From NCBI RefSeq assembly GCF_002741075.1, contig NZ_CP016634.1:4516501-4580500 (forward strand): a stretch of 64,000 nucleotides of DNA, written 5' to 3'. Below are positions 17,352 to 25,746 of this stretch, piece after piece. Source of the stretch: Pseudomonas putida. Its GTDB lineage: Bacteria; Pseudomonadota; Gammaproteobacteria; Pseudomonadales; Pseudomonadaceae. Below the pieces are notes generated by a model, which ran no database searches, had not been told where the DNA came from, and saw only the letters and a list, made by a program, of their open reading frames with translations. The first letter of the stretch is position 1. Every line of letters begins with the position of its first letter. The position numbers were made by a program, and so were the translations under genes.

Positions 17352-17372
17352 TCAAAACATCCTGTAATTGTG

Positions 17373-17522
17373 ATGTGCTCAGAGGTAAACTCTGTCATCG
17401 AAGAACTGCTATTGCAGCAGGCCTCCGAGAACGGATGGGGAAGCATCACCGACGGTAAGTGCGAGGACGAGGTCGTTGATGTGAAGCAATTCAACACGAA
17501 GGTTGGTGCATCCTGCAACTGA
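17373..17522 (+). pseudogene. Degenerate family-A small ORF
   Basis: The frame reads MCSEVNSVIEELLLQQASEN and then diverges. The segment ELLLQQ and its DNA (gaactgctattgcagca) match the start of family-A copy 2 at 15060-15078 almost exactly, after which similarity fades and the DYQL end is missing. It looks like a decayed or recombined copy. Confidence 0.4.
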
Positions 17523-17569
17523 TAGGCATCGTTCTACGTGTTTGGTGGACGCTCGACACGCAGAACGCT

Positions 17570-18196
17570 TTAGGAGGAGCCCTTTCGTTGGCCAGTTCCC
17601 CATTTGCCCGACTCCCAGGCAATGAAAAAGCCCTGACCATTTTCAATGTGATTGGCGATCTCATACTCTCGCCAGTCCTGCATCGCCAGGCCATCAATTT
17701 CCTGTGGCTCATGCTCGAGTAGCCAAGCCACCGTGTTGATGAGCTGACCATGCGAAAACACGGCTATGTCAGTAGCTGGATGTTTACCAAGTCGGTGAAG
17801 GAATGACCGCGCTCTACCTACCAGTTCCTGGAACGACTCTGCGCCCTCACCATCACGGTAGGCGGGGTCTGCTCTTTGCCAGTACGCCTCAACCCAACCA
17901 CGCCGTTGCGCCAGGGTTGTATCAACACAACGTGCCGGCGCTAGGTACGTGTATTCCTGAATCGGCCAGGTTTCGAAAGCGACAGCAGGGTATCGGGCTG
18001 CCGTCACCTGCGCGGTTGCCTGGGCGCGAAGGAACGGCGAAGCAACGATTAGGCCTGGGGCGTTCGTGAAAGACCGGGCGACCATATGGGCTTGCTCCAG
18101 CCCTTTTGCTGTGAGGGGGATACTCGCGTGATCCTTGGTGGGCCGGCCTGCGTTCGCAGCACTCTCGCCGTGGCGTACCATCCTCACATTCTTCAT
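17570..18196 (-). CDS. Histidine phosphatase (phosphoglycerate-mutase-like) family protein
   Basis: 208 residues. It opens MKNVRMVRHGESAANAG with the catalytic RHGES motif, has IVASPFLRAQATAQVTA (second substrate-binding arginine) and DIAVFSHGQLINTVAWLL with the second catalytic His. Members remove phosphate from small molecules or proteins; the substrate here is unknown. It is encoded against the small-ORF modules on both sides. Confidence 0.85.
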   Translation of the reverse strand: MKNVRMVRHGESAANAGRPTKDHASIPLTAKGLEQAHMVARSFTNAPGLIVASPFLRAQATAQVTAARYPAVAFETWPIQEYTYLAPARCVDTTLAQRRGWVEAYWQRADPAYRDGEGAESFQELVGRARSFLHRLGKHPATDIAVFSHGQLINTVAWLLEHEPQEIDGLAMQDWREYEIANHIENGQGFFIAWESGKWGTGQRKGSS

Positions 18197-18321
18197 CGAC
18201 TATCTTTCCCTGGTTACGGATTCTGGATCGCACAATGCTGGCACTGAACAGTGCGGGATAGCCATGGTGAAGGGATGTCGATGTATCCTAGCCTCAACCA
18301 ATCTGCCTGAGATCCTTCGGA

Positions 18322-18519
18322 ATGACTCGACAAAGCTGCCCAGAGCCAACGAAGACTGCTTCGAACTCCTACGAACGCAAGATGGTTCGTCAACGCCCAC
18401 GGTTTCTAAACCAGGAGACGTTGGACAAGGTTGTCCGGGAGCATCACGCCCACCTGATTGAGCTCGCGAACCGCACACCCGAGAAAGCGGGATCGTCCCG
18501 GCAAAATTGGAGAGGGTAA
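18322..18519 (+). CDS. Small protein of repeated family B (copy 2)
   Basis: 65 residues, unknown function; YERKMVRQRPRFLNQETLDK matches copy 1 at 14070-14270. Here it lies before, rather than after, the family-A gene, and its TAA overlaps the next ATG (TAATG), so the pair is translationally coupled. Confidence 0.65.
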   Translation: MTRQSCPEPTKTASNSYERKMVRQRPRFLNQETLDKVVREHHAHLIELANRTPEKAGSSRQNWRG

Positions 18520-18728
18520 TGAAGAAAGATCTCAGCAAAGTGTTGCTGCCTGATGACCCTCTGTACAGCCAGGCCATCGAGGCACTGAAGCGGTATCACC
18601 AGGCCCAGGCTGACGGAGTCGTGGGGGCTGAGCTGGAGCTTCTCAGGATGCTGGCAGAGCATGGTTTTCAAGTAGTGACGGATTACCAGCTGCGGGCCTT
18701 TGGGCAGTTGACTGAAAAAGACCATTGA
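18519..18728 (+). CDS. Small protein of repeated family A (copy 3)
   Basis: 69 residues, MKKDLSKVLLPDDPLYSQAI followed by LKRYHQAQADGVVGAELELL and VVTDYQLRAFGQ, roughly two-thirds identical by eye to copy 1 at 13755-13964. GGAGAGG lies just before the ATG. It forms an overlapping pair with family-B copy 2. Confidence 0.7.
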   Translation: MKKDLSKVLLPDDPLYSQAIEALKRYHQAQADGVVGAELELLRMLAEHGFQVVTDYQLRAFGQLTEKDH

Positions 18729-18755
18729 GCCGCTGGCCCGACCACGTCCCACCTA

Positions 18756-19223
18756 TCAGCGATTCAAGGCTTCCTGCACGGCGTCGACCATACCTATCCA
18801 GTGACGGCCATTGTCGCGAGGGCTGAAGCCCAGCCTCTCGGCGAAAGCTGATGCGTTGGCATTGGCTGACTCGATAGCGAGGTAGCGATAGCCGAATGTT
18901 GGAGCCAGCTCCACCAGGCGCTGCACTAGCGCTCGACCATGTCCAGCACGTTCCTTCGTGAAGCCGATCCGAGCCAGGACAAGGCACTCCCTTGGCCAGT
19001 AGTCATTTGGCTTCACAAACATGCGGATGTAGATGTCGAACTGCGTGCTCAGGGCTGACACGGTCGCGAAGGTTCGCCAGACCCGCTGTTGGACATACCT
19101 GGGCTTATACGTGAACCGCTCCAGGATGAACTCCGCTACATGAGGCTTGAGCTCCTCACAGCGTTCTTCGGCAAAGGCGCGCCATTCTTCTTCACTGGCC
19201 CCGAGCGGAGGAAGGGTGGGCAT
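18756..19223 (-). CDS. GNAT-family N-acetyltransferase
   Basis: 155 residues. The acetyl-CoA-binding region reads VLARIGFTKERAGHGRALVQRL (about residues 84-105), with the GNAT R/Q-x-x-G-x-G/A loop as RAGHGRA. It is followed by YRYLAIESANANASAFAERLGF, a typical motif B. The ATG at 19223 is preferred over the in-frame TTG at 19289. The acceptor substrate is unknown. Confidence 0.8.
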   Translation of the reverse strand: MPTLPPLGASEEEWRAFAEERCEELKPHVAEFILERFTYKPRYVQQRVWRTFATVSALSTQFDIYIRMFVKPNDYWPRECLVLARIGFTKERAGHGRALVQRLVELAPTFGYRYLAIESANANASAFAERLGFSPRDNGRHWIGMVDAVQEALNR

Positions 19224-19783
19224 CGTTCTGATCTCGGTCACCGGCTGGAAAATCGAGTGTAGATGCCTTTCAGGAGCTAGCTGTAGCAAACACGGCTAAT
19301 GCCGGCTCCTGCGAATCTCACATCTTCAAAGAAGCCGCTCCTCAACACGATTTTTTGTGCCCACGATTCAGCCCTTCCTAGAAGGGTAGGTCTTCGCCCT
19401 CCGCGAGCTCGAAGACTACTGGTGGCTTCGGTGCTAAGGCTTTGTGAATGCCTAAGAGCCGCTCGACCATTCAGGTTGATGGCTCATATCAGAATCGCAA
19501 GCCGAGCACGCAGAGCCAGACGCTGAGGATGGAAGCGCTCGGGCCGCAACCTGGCTCTGATAAGAGGTCGGTTCACGACAGCCCCACCCGAAGGTGAAAA
19601 GCAAAAAAGGAATGCTCGATATAATGCCCCCATTTGGGAACATCAAAGCCCTTTTATCCTCATAATGTTCCCAAAAGCGGACATTACGAGAGACGTTGAT
19701 TTTTAACATTCAAGATCCGGCATTCGCACTACACCGACTGCCGACCTACACTGAGGTTTTTACCTAAACCACAGGTAGCAACC
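19224..19783. other. 560-bp gap with a possible SSB-like tail remnant
   Basis: No full gene is seen. On the minus strand at 19378-19470 a short frame ends KPPVVFELAEGEDLPF, an acidic tail ending in Leu-Pro-Phe like single-strand-binding proteins, which suggests a leftover gene end. The last 200 bases are AT-rich and should carry the promoter of the gene at 19784. Confidence 0.4.
19378..19470 (-). pseudogene. C-terminal remnant, possibly of an SSB-like or element-borne protein
   Basis: Thirty codons from an ATG: MVERLLGIHKALAPKPPVVF then ELAEGEDLPF and a stop. The acidic D-L-P-F end resembles SSB-type tails that bind partner proteins. No ribosome site or upstream domain is present. It may be chance. 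Confidence 0.25.
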
Positions 19784-20602
19784 ATGTTGACTCTGGGCGG
19801 AATTCAACTACGGGGTTTTTTCAGCATTCAAACCGAGGTAGCGGAAAATCTTCCCATTCTTCGCCATTCCGATGATATCGATATTAAACGAAGCATGCTT
19901 CAAGTCTTGCAAATGTTCGATGCATATATGACCCTTACCGGCTTCCACCCACATACTATGTGCCTTGACGACTATGCAGGATTTAGAGGCTTTCTATATA
20001 AAGTACTACAACTCACTGAAGATGATACAAAGCCCTTAACTTGGCAGCTACTTCAAGACTTTGTTATTGTGGGTTTTCTGGACGAAAAGCAAGCCAACTT
20101 AGTTTTAAACATGTCTCAAGCTGAATGCAATGAAAAATATCAAGAGCGAGAGCCTGCCAAATGCCGCTTCCTGCATTACCAATCGCTTTTCCCAACCTCG
20201 GATTCGAACGGTTTTGTGTATGTAGATTTCGACTCTATAACGCACCTACTCAGTAAGTCGTCTTTCGATTGTCTAGGTAGGTTGCTTACTGAATACCTTG
20301 CGCCGCTTCCTACAGTGCAGGCGGAGATAGATGCCCCACTCATCATTGCCATAGCACAAGGCCTACTTTATCAAAACCCAGGCGTAGACTTGGGTGATAT
20401 CCACCTTGGCGTTACTAATTCTGCCGACTTCATTGGAGCCGTCCGCACCCATGCTGAATGGCGAATGCACAACGCAGGTTTCTTTCGGGGAGACGTCGCC
20501 GAGAACTGGAAGTACCTGTCCGCAGTGCTTACGAATTTTTTCGTAGCCAATAATATCCTACGCCTCAACAAGGATGGCCGCAAAATGCTAAGGCCCTACT
20601 GA
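19784..20602 (+). CDS. Hypothetical protein, 272 residues, AT-rich gene
   Basis: I do not recognise the family. The protein is soluble and mostly helical, opening MLTLGGIQLRGFFSIQTEVA and closing FFVANNILRLNKDGRKMLRP. AGGT stands 8 nt before the ATG. Its base composition matches the ABC-3C operon further right and differs from the core genome, so it arrived with the same foreign DNA. Convergent with the small gene at 20604-20798, with stop codons almost touching. Confidence 0.65.
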   Translation: MLTLGGIQLRGFFSIQTEVAENLPILRHSDDIDIKRSMLQVLQMFDAYMTLTGFHPHTMCLDDYAGFRGFLYKVLQLTEDDTKPLTWQLLQDFVIVGFLDEKQANLVLNMSQAECNEKYQEREPAKCRFLHYQSLFPTSDSNGFVYVDFDSITHLLSKSSFDCLGRLLTEYLAPLPTVQAEIDAPLIIAIAQGLLYQNPGVDLGDIHLGVTNSADFIGAVRTHAEWRMHNAGFFRGDVAENWKYLSAVLTNFFVANNILRLNKDGRKMLRPY

Positions 20603-20603
20603 T

Positions 20604-20798
20604 TCAACGCTGCAATGCAATTTTGCGTTTAGCATCGACTGCTCTGAACAAATATTCGATGGCGTTGCTTTGGAGGCGCAGAGCTTCACGGCACCGCTCT
20701 TCGTCGCGATCTGAGCTAGCCGACAATGCCTCAGCCTGCAAGTAATTGATCTCAAACTTGAGGTGGGCAATCATTTTATTAACGAGACACTCGCGCAT
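20604..20798 (-). CDS. Small helical hypothetical protein, 64 residues
   Basis: The sequence MRECLVNKMIAHLKFEINYL and following ALRLQSNAIEYLFRAVDAKR predict two amphipathic helices. AAGGGG stands 8 nt before the ATG. Function unknown; it may be a small regulator or immunity-type protein of the neighbouring system. Confidence 0.5.
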   Translation of the reverse strand: MRECLVNKMIAHLKFEINYLQAEALSASSDRDEERCREALRLQSNAIEYLFRAVDAKRKIALQR

Positions 20799-20802
20799 AC
20801 TA

Positions 20803-21245
20803 CACCCCTTAATGGTAATTGGTTTACGTCACCCAGTTGCAATGTAATGTGAATCTAACAATGCAGTGTAGCTGCTGTAGACGATTGCGCTCGGCTTTTA
20901 GTGATCTCGCCGAAAAAGCTATAGGCCAGGTGCTCCAGCATGTCAGCAGCGCGATGTGCTGAGCCCCACCTCTCCTGCCGGTAGCTGCCCTCTGTAGCTT
21001 CCCTGGTAAAGCGAACGGCTGCCCTTGACTCAAGCCGCCCCGTGCTCTGCTGAACCTCGAACGCAGCCCTCAGGAGGGTTCCAAGGCCGGATATCCGCGC
21101 ACGCAGACCCTGGTCTCAAAGGCTGCAGGATCCTGCCTATGCCGAGGGTTCGGGGCGGGAGCGCCCTTGTGGAGCGGTAAGCGAAATCTGTAATATCACG
21201 TTGCTGGCACTCACTGCCGAGTGACCGACCACCATGGAGAAAGGA
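20803..21245. other. Gap before the ABC-3C operon, with a start-less open frame
   Basis: On the minus strand 20855-21115 an open frame of about 86 codons reads, in part, VRFTREATEGSYRQERWGSA and MLEHLAYSFFGEITKSR. It has no start codon before an internal Met and is preceded by a stop, so it looks like a gene remnant. The promoter of the operon that follows must lie within 21120-21240; I cannot pick it out. Confidence 0.35.
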
Positions 21246-21542
21246 ATGTTCGGCTTCTTGAAGGTAATCGCCACCGCTGGAGGCGGCTTTGCTGCAGTGG
21301 GAGCTGCGATGTTCTACTCGATGCACGCCGGTTGGTTTAAGTCTGACTTGCTCAAGGGCCTCCCAAGCGAATCCATCTACAAGCTGTTCCTGTACTCCCT
21401 TGCAGCTACTGTATTTTGCTTTTTCTTGCTGATCATTTTGCAGGCATTCAGCAGAAAACCGACGATTTCCGCTACCTCAGATCATAGCTCAACTACGGTT
21501 GTCTCCACGGGTCGCGGCAATGTTACTGTACATAAAAAATGA
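21246..21542 (+). CDS. Small two-helix membrane protein heading the ABC-3C operon
   Basis: 98 residues from the ATG at 21246, which has GGAG 6 nt upstream (an ATG at 21234 has none). Two hydrophobic helices are visible, at about residues 4-24 (VIATAGGGFAAVGAAMFYS) and 44-66 (LFLYSLAATVFCFFLLIILQ). The ~30-residue tail ends TTVVSTGRGNVTVHKK. The stop overlaps the next start (ATGA). The tail motif recurs near the N-terminus of the next protein, so the two probably interact. A membrane anchor or effector role is inferred. Confidence 0.7.
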   Translation: MFGFLKVIATAGGGFAAVGAAMFYSMHAGWFKSDLLKGLPSESIYKLFLYSLAATVFCFFLLIILQAFSRKPTISATSDHSSTTVVSTGRGNVTVHKK

Positions 21543-22129
21543 GCCTATTAACGCCAGATATTGAAGCTACGGCATCGAACGGCGGGTTAACAGTAGTCAG
21601 CACCGGCAGTGGGCCTGTCACGATAGCCGCAACTTCTGCGGCCATCTCATCTCTGCTCAATCCGTTACTAATGAAAATTGTGTCGACTCATACCCCGTAT
21701 GATGAGATCCCAGACGTCGAGATAGATTACCCTGAGGTCGATGAAAAAATTGAGTACAACAGGGTCTCGGTGTATTCGGAGTTAATCATTGACAATGTCG
21801 GCTACATGGATCTCATTGAAAGCCTTATCTCAACTATCGATGACGAAGATCCTGGCGCACAGAAAAGATTTCCTTACGCTATAAATCAGAAGTATAAAAC
21901 CGCCAGGCGAGAATTGTTCATGAGGCAGGCTGAGCGACCAGCTTCCCCTGAGCAAAAGCTGAATGTAATACGGCTGGGATCGGATGAGCTTGTAAAGAAG
22001 GTCTCCGAGCTTATAGTTGGAACTAACACTGTCTTTCAAGGCGTTGAATCTGAGCTTATAGAATGGGCCGGACAGTTAATAGTTTGCTATGGCTTCATTC
22101 ACTGTAAGATATTGGAGCCTCCTGCATGA
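21539..22129 (+). CDS. Probable ABC-3C CTD-type component
   Basis: 196 residues. After LTVVSTGSGPVTIAAT (about residues 17-32) comes a short hydrophobic helix (AISSLLNPLLMKIV). The region from about 65 onward, with PYAINQKYKTARRELF and later DELVKKVSELIVGTN, fits the C-terminal-domain component that pairs with a middle component and a DUF2326-type ATPase in ABC-three-component systems. Assignment rests mainly on gene order and size; I see no recognisable enzyme domain. Overlaps of 4 nt on both sides tie it into the operon. Confidence 0.6.
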   Translation: MSLLTPDIEATASNGGLTVVSTGSGPVTIAATSAAISSLLNPLLMKIVSTHTPYDEIPDVEIDYPEVDEKIEYNRVSVYSELIIDNVGYMDLIESLISTIDDEDPGAQKRFPYAINQKYKTARRELFMRQAERPASPEQKLNVIRLGSDELVKKVSELIVGTNTVFQGVESELIEWAGQLIVCYGFIHCKILEPPA

Positions 22130-22362
22130 TCATTCAGAATACAAGCTCACCGCTTAAAAGCCTTTACATAGTCGGTGGACGCTTACTGATGGTCTTAAAG
22201 TCTAGCGAATTTGGCTCCATGAGCCCACTAGCACTTTTCGAAAAATATCAAGATAGATTTGAGCGTGTTTCTTTTGCTTACATTCTGTACGCGCTCGACT
22301 GGCTCTACATCACTGGATGTGTAGAGCTAACGAAGCAAGGTGATATTTCTTTATGCAACTGA
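22126..22362 (+). CDS. Probable ABC-3C middle component (MC6-like)
   Basis: 78 residues, the size of middle component 6. It matches that pattern by eye: an N-terminal strand with GGRLLMVL, a mid helix with LFEKYQDRF, and FAYILYALDWLYITGCVEL like the family's F-x-x-(F/L)-x-L-A-L-D-L-L-Y-x-x-G. It is probably a winged-helix adaptor between the CTD component and the ATPase. It overlaps the upstream gene by 4 nt and the ATPase gene by 10 nt. Confidence 0.65.
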   Translation: MIIQNTSSPLKSLYIVGGRLLMVLKSSEFGSMSPLALFEKYQDRFERVSFAYILYALDWLYITGCVELTKQGDISLCN

Positions 22363-24047
22363 TTAAATTATCTGTATTTGATGGAAGCGAAGAAATACGT
22401 ACCATCCAATTCAAGGACGGAATTAACATTATTACCAACCTGGGCGAAACTGGGAACCAGATTGGTAAAAGCACATCACTTCGTGCACTAGCATTCTGCT
22501 TGGGCGGAAAGTCTGAGCCTCTTTGGAAAGATCCTGACAACAACAAGGTCAACGAAAAGGTTAAAGACTATCTTACCAAAGGCGACGTTAAGTTTGAGTT
22601 AACTCTAAGAGTCGCCTCCATTAATCACCAAATCACGCGTGTGCTCTCAAGAAAAATGGGATCCCTACGTGAGAGCATCAAAATCATTAGCACCATTGAT
22701 GGCGTCGTCTACAAGAGCAATGCTGGCTTCACTCGCGAACTCCCTCGTATATTTGGATATACACGAGAGCAGCCTAGCTTCAACTCAATACGAAGCAAGT
22801 TCTTCCGAACGAACAGAACCACAAGCAACAACACGCTTGCGTACCTACACACGTACACTAGCGACAATGATTACGACCTGATTTATGCATATCTGTTTGA
22901 CTTTGAATTCATTGATTCCGTTCGCCAGATCAACCTAATTGAGCAGCAAATACAACTAGAAGATAATCGTATCCGAACACTTCTCGGCGGCCTCCCTTTG
23001 GCGAATCGCCAGGAAGAAATCCAACTAATCGACCTGAAGATTTCTGAACTTCAAATCAAAGAAGATGAGTACGACATATTTGAATCTCAAAGTTATGCCA
23101 TCGCAGAACTCCGGGAATCCCGAAGAAGCGTGGCAGCATTGACTTCTCGTATCGTCAAGCTTGAAACAAAACTTTATTATAATAACAAAACAATCGAACG
23201 ATACAAAAATAACTTGGTGGAGCTAAACGTAGGGGAAATTACCTCTCTCTACAATGAGGCCAAGTCGCTAGTTCCAAACCTCAGCAAGACACTTGAAGAA
23301 ACTATTGAATTCCATAATTCGATAATGAGCCGCAAGGCCGCATACGTCGAAGAAATGTCGGCTGAGACAGCGGATGAACTTGACACTCTGAGAATGAGTT
23401 TGGCACGACTCATATCAGATGAACAGAGTAAGGTGAAAGATCTTTCCAGAGACAGCCATGTCAGCGGACTGATCCTGGTCGAAAAGCAAATGCAGGATTT
23501 ACGGGAGGCTCGAGGCAGGCTTGCTTACGTCATAAGCGAGGTAGAGGTGTCCAACAAGCGAATCAAAGATCTACTCACTACAGTTGACGGCGTAAAGCGG
23601 AGTATTGCAGTGCACTACTCTGACTTAAACTCCAAGCTTAAAGTCTTCAATGAAGCATATGTCGACATCACTAAAAGATTATTCGTAACTCATCACAACG
23701 AACTGACAGTTTCTGCAGGCCGAGATGGCAAGGCAGATTTCAAGATTACAAACGAAGAACTGAACACTGGCGACGGAGTTCCGAGGGCCGCAGCAATGGC
23801 TTTCGACATGTCCTATGTGTACTTCGTGAATAAATTCAAATCCAGGCTTCCTGCTTTTACCGCCCAAGACTATCTTGAAGTTGTAGACGAAGACAAGCTA
23901 ATAAAATTATTTGATTTTGCCAACGAAAAGAAAATACAAACTATCGCAGCAATTTTAAACGACAAACTTGGTGGCTTTGATAAAAAGTTCCTTGAAGCCA
24001 ATACCATTCTCGAACTGACCAAAGAAGAAAAATTTTTCAAACTTTAG
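22353..24047 (+). CDS. DUF2326-type ABC/SMC-like ATPase of an ABC-3C system
   Basis: 564 residues. The P-loop lies in ETGNQIGKSTSLRALAFC at about residues 31-48. A long coiled-coil middle (about 200-440) separates it from a C-terminal half with FKITNEELNTGDGVPRAA. This is the RecN/SMC-like layout of DUF2326 proteins. In ABC-3C systems such an ATPase is thought to sense invader nucleic acid and trigger an effector through the middle and CTD components (established by comparative genomics of the family). The gene is AT-rich and complete. Confidence 0.8.
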   Translation: MQLIKLSVFDGSEEIRTIQFKDGINIITNLGETGNQIGKSTSLRALAFCLGGKSEPLWKDPDNNKVNEKVKDYLTKGDVKFELTLRVASINHQITRVLSRKMGSLRESIKIISTIDGVVYKSNAGFTRELPRIFGYTREQPSFNSIRSKFFRTNRTTSNNTLAYLHTYTSDNDYDLIYAYLFDFEFIDSVRQINLIEQQIQLEDNRIRTLLGGLPLANRQEEIQLIDLKISELQIKEDEYDIFESQSYAIAELRESRRSVAALTSRIVKLETKLYYNNKTIERYKNNLVELNVGEITSLYNEAKSLVPNLSKTLEETIEFHNSIMSRKAAYVEEMSAETADELDTLRMSLARLISDEQSKVKDLSRDSHVSGLILVEKQMQDLREARGRLAYVISEVEVSNKRIKDLLTTVDGVKRSIAVHYSDLNSKLKVFNEAYVDITKRLFVTHHNELTVSAGRDGKADFKITNEELNTGDGVPRAAAMAFDMSYVYFVNKFKSRLPAFTAQDYLEVVDEDKLIKLFDFANEKKIQTIAAILNDKLGGFDKKFLEANTILELTKEEKFFKL

Positions 24048-24065
24048 CGAGACCATCCTTTATAG

Positions 24066-24089
24066 AAAAGGGACGCAATAGCGCCCCTT
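24066..24089 (-). terminator. Terminator between the ABC-3C operon and the island nadE
   Basis: A 9-bp stem with one mismatch (24068-24076 with 24081-24089) has an AATA loop. On the minus strand it is followed by a U-rich tract, so it ends the nadE transcript and may act both ways between two convergent units. Confidence 0.6.
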
Positions 24090-24114
24090 GTACATAGATC
24101 AGCTGCCTCAGCTA

Positions 24115-25746
24115 TTAATCACCGATACTCCAGCCAGAAGTGATAGGGTAACGCCGGTCACGACCGAAGCCGCGCTCGGTGACACGAGGGCCCACAGCGG
24201 CCTGGCGCCGCTTGTATTCGTTCAGGTCGACCAAGCGAATTACCTTCCTCACAACCTCCTGATCGAAGCCCTTCTCGGTAATGGCATCGGCAGACAAGTC
24301 CTGCTCGATGTACAAGCGAAGGATCTCATCAAGGACAGGGTATGGAGGCAAGGAATCTTCGTCCTTCTGGTCAGGAGCAAGCTCTGCAGATGGTGGACGA
24401 TCAATGACGCGCTGCGGAATTACGTAGCCCAGGGTGTTGCGGTATTCGCAGAGGCGGAATACCAAGGTCTTCGGTACGTCCTTCAAGACGTCGTAGCCAC
24501 CCGCCATATCACCATACAAGGTCGCATAGCCGACCGCCATCTCACTCTTGTTGCCGGTCGTGAGAACGAGATACCGCTTCTTGTTGGAAATGGCCATGAG
24601 CATGGTGCCGCGACACCGGGCCTGGAGGTTTTCCTCGGTGGTGTCTTTGCCCAAACCTTCGAACATTGGCGCAAGCGTGGTCAGGAAGGCTTCTACCATG
24701 GATGCGATGGGCAGGACGCTGTACTTCACACCCAAGATGTCGGCTTCCTCTTTCGCGTCGTCCTGGCTCATCTGGGCCGTGTAGTGATACGGCATCATCA
24801 CAGCTTCAACGTTTTCTGCACCCAAGGCATCCACAGCAACAGCGAGCACCAACGCCGAGTCGATGCCACCCGAAAGGCCTAGCACAACACCTTTGAACCC
24901 GTTGCGCTGCACATAGTCCTTAACGCCAGCTACCAGTGCCTGGTAGACGCTGGCCTCAATGCTGAGAAGCTCGGTGGTCTGAGCCGGAACGGGCACCAAA
25001 ACGCCTTCCTTGATCTCAAACTCCGAGACGAAGAGCCCCTCCTCGAAAGCAGGGGCGCGCTGAGTAACCTTTCCGTCGCCATCCACTACGAAGCTGTTGC
25101 CGTCGAACACCAGTTCGTCTTGGCCACCAACCTGGTTCACGTAGACCATGGGGATTGAGCATTCGCTGGCACGCGTCGCCAATAGCTCTTCACGTTCAGC
25201 CTGCTTTCCACGATGGAACGGCGAGGCATTCAGGGTCAGCATGATCTGGGCACCGGCATCACAAGCCTGCTTGAGCGGCTCGGAGAACCAGATGTCCTCA
25301 CAGATAGTGATACCGACCGGTACGCCGAAGAGGTTAACTACGCATGGGCCGCTGCCCGGCTCAAAGTACCGCTTCTCATCGAAAACACGATAGTTAGGCA
25401 GGCGCTGCTTGTTATAGCGGGCGAGCTCCTTGCCGTCCGAAATCACGGCGCAGCTGTTGTAGCGCGCTCCATCCTCGACCCAAGGGAAGCCGATTACAGT
25501 GACGATGCCTTGGACAGCGTCCTTGATATGCTGCAGGGCTTTTTCGATCCGGCTCTGCATGCTGGAGCGAAGGAGCAGATCCTCTGGTGGGTAACCGCAA
25601 AGGGTCAGCTCTGGGAAAACGATGACCTGGGCTTTGAGGTCGTCGCGGGCCTTATGAGCGGCTTCGATGACCTTCTCAACGTTGCCGTATACATCCCCGA
25701 CGCGGATGTTCAGCTGGGCCATTACCACTCTCAAACGTTGCTCCAT
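24115..25746 (-). CDS. nadE: Glutamine-dependent NAD+ synthetase carried by the island
   Basis: 543 residues with two domains. The N-terminal nitrilase-type glutaminase (1-~250) shows the Glu (VIFPELTLCGYPPEDLL), Lys (RYNKQRLPNY) and Cys (GITICEDIWF) triad. The C-terminal synthetase (~270-543) has the PP-loop GLSGGIDSALVLAVA. It makes NAD+ from deamido-NAD+, ATP and glutamine. GGAGG stands 6 nt before the ATG at 25746. It is unrelated in layout to the native ammonia-dependent NadE, whose broken remnant lies at 26105-26410, and so probably replaces it. Confidence 0.93.
   Translation of the reverse strand: MEQRLRVVMAQLNIRVGDVYGNVEKVIEAAHKARDDLKAQVIVFPELTLCGYPPEDLLLRSSMQSRIEKALQHIKDAVQGIVTVIGFPWVEDGARYNSCAVISDGKELARYNKQRLPNYRVFDEKRYFEPGSGPCVVNLFGVPVGITICEDIWFSEPLKQACDAGAQIMLTLNASPFHRGKQAEREELLATRASECSIPMVYVNQVGGQDELVFDGNSFVVDGDGKVTQRAPAFEEGLFVSEFEIKEGVLVPVPAQTTELLSIEASVYQALVAGVKDYVQRNGFKGVVLGLSGGIDSALVLAVAVDALGAENVEAVMMPYHYTAQMSQDDAKEEADILGVKYSVLPIASMVEAFLTTLAPMFEGLGKDTTEENLQARCRGTMLMAISNKKRYLVLTTGNKSEMAVGYATLYGDMAGGYDVLKDVPKTLVFRLCEYRNTLGYVIPQRVIDRPPSAELAPDQKDEDSLPPYPVLDEILRLYIEQDLSADAITEKGFDQEVVRKVIRLVDLNEYKRRQAAVGPRVTERGFGRDRRYPITSGWSIGD

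Noticed and set aside
20824..21033. Minus-strand 69-codon frame with an ATG start
   Set aside because: Its translation is Gln/Arg/Cys-rich and lacks coding character; the neighbouring start-less frame looks more like former protein sequence.
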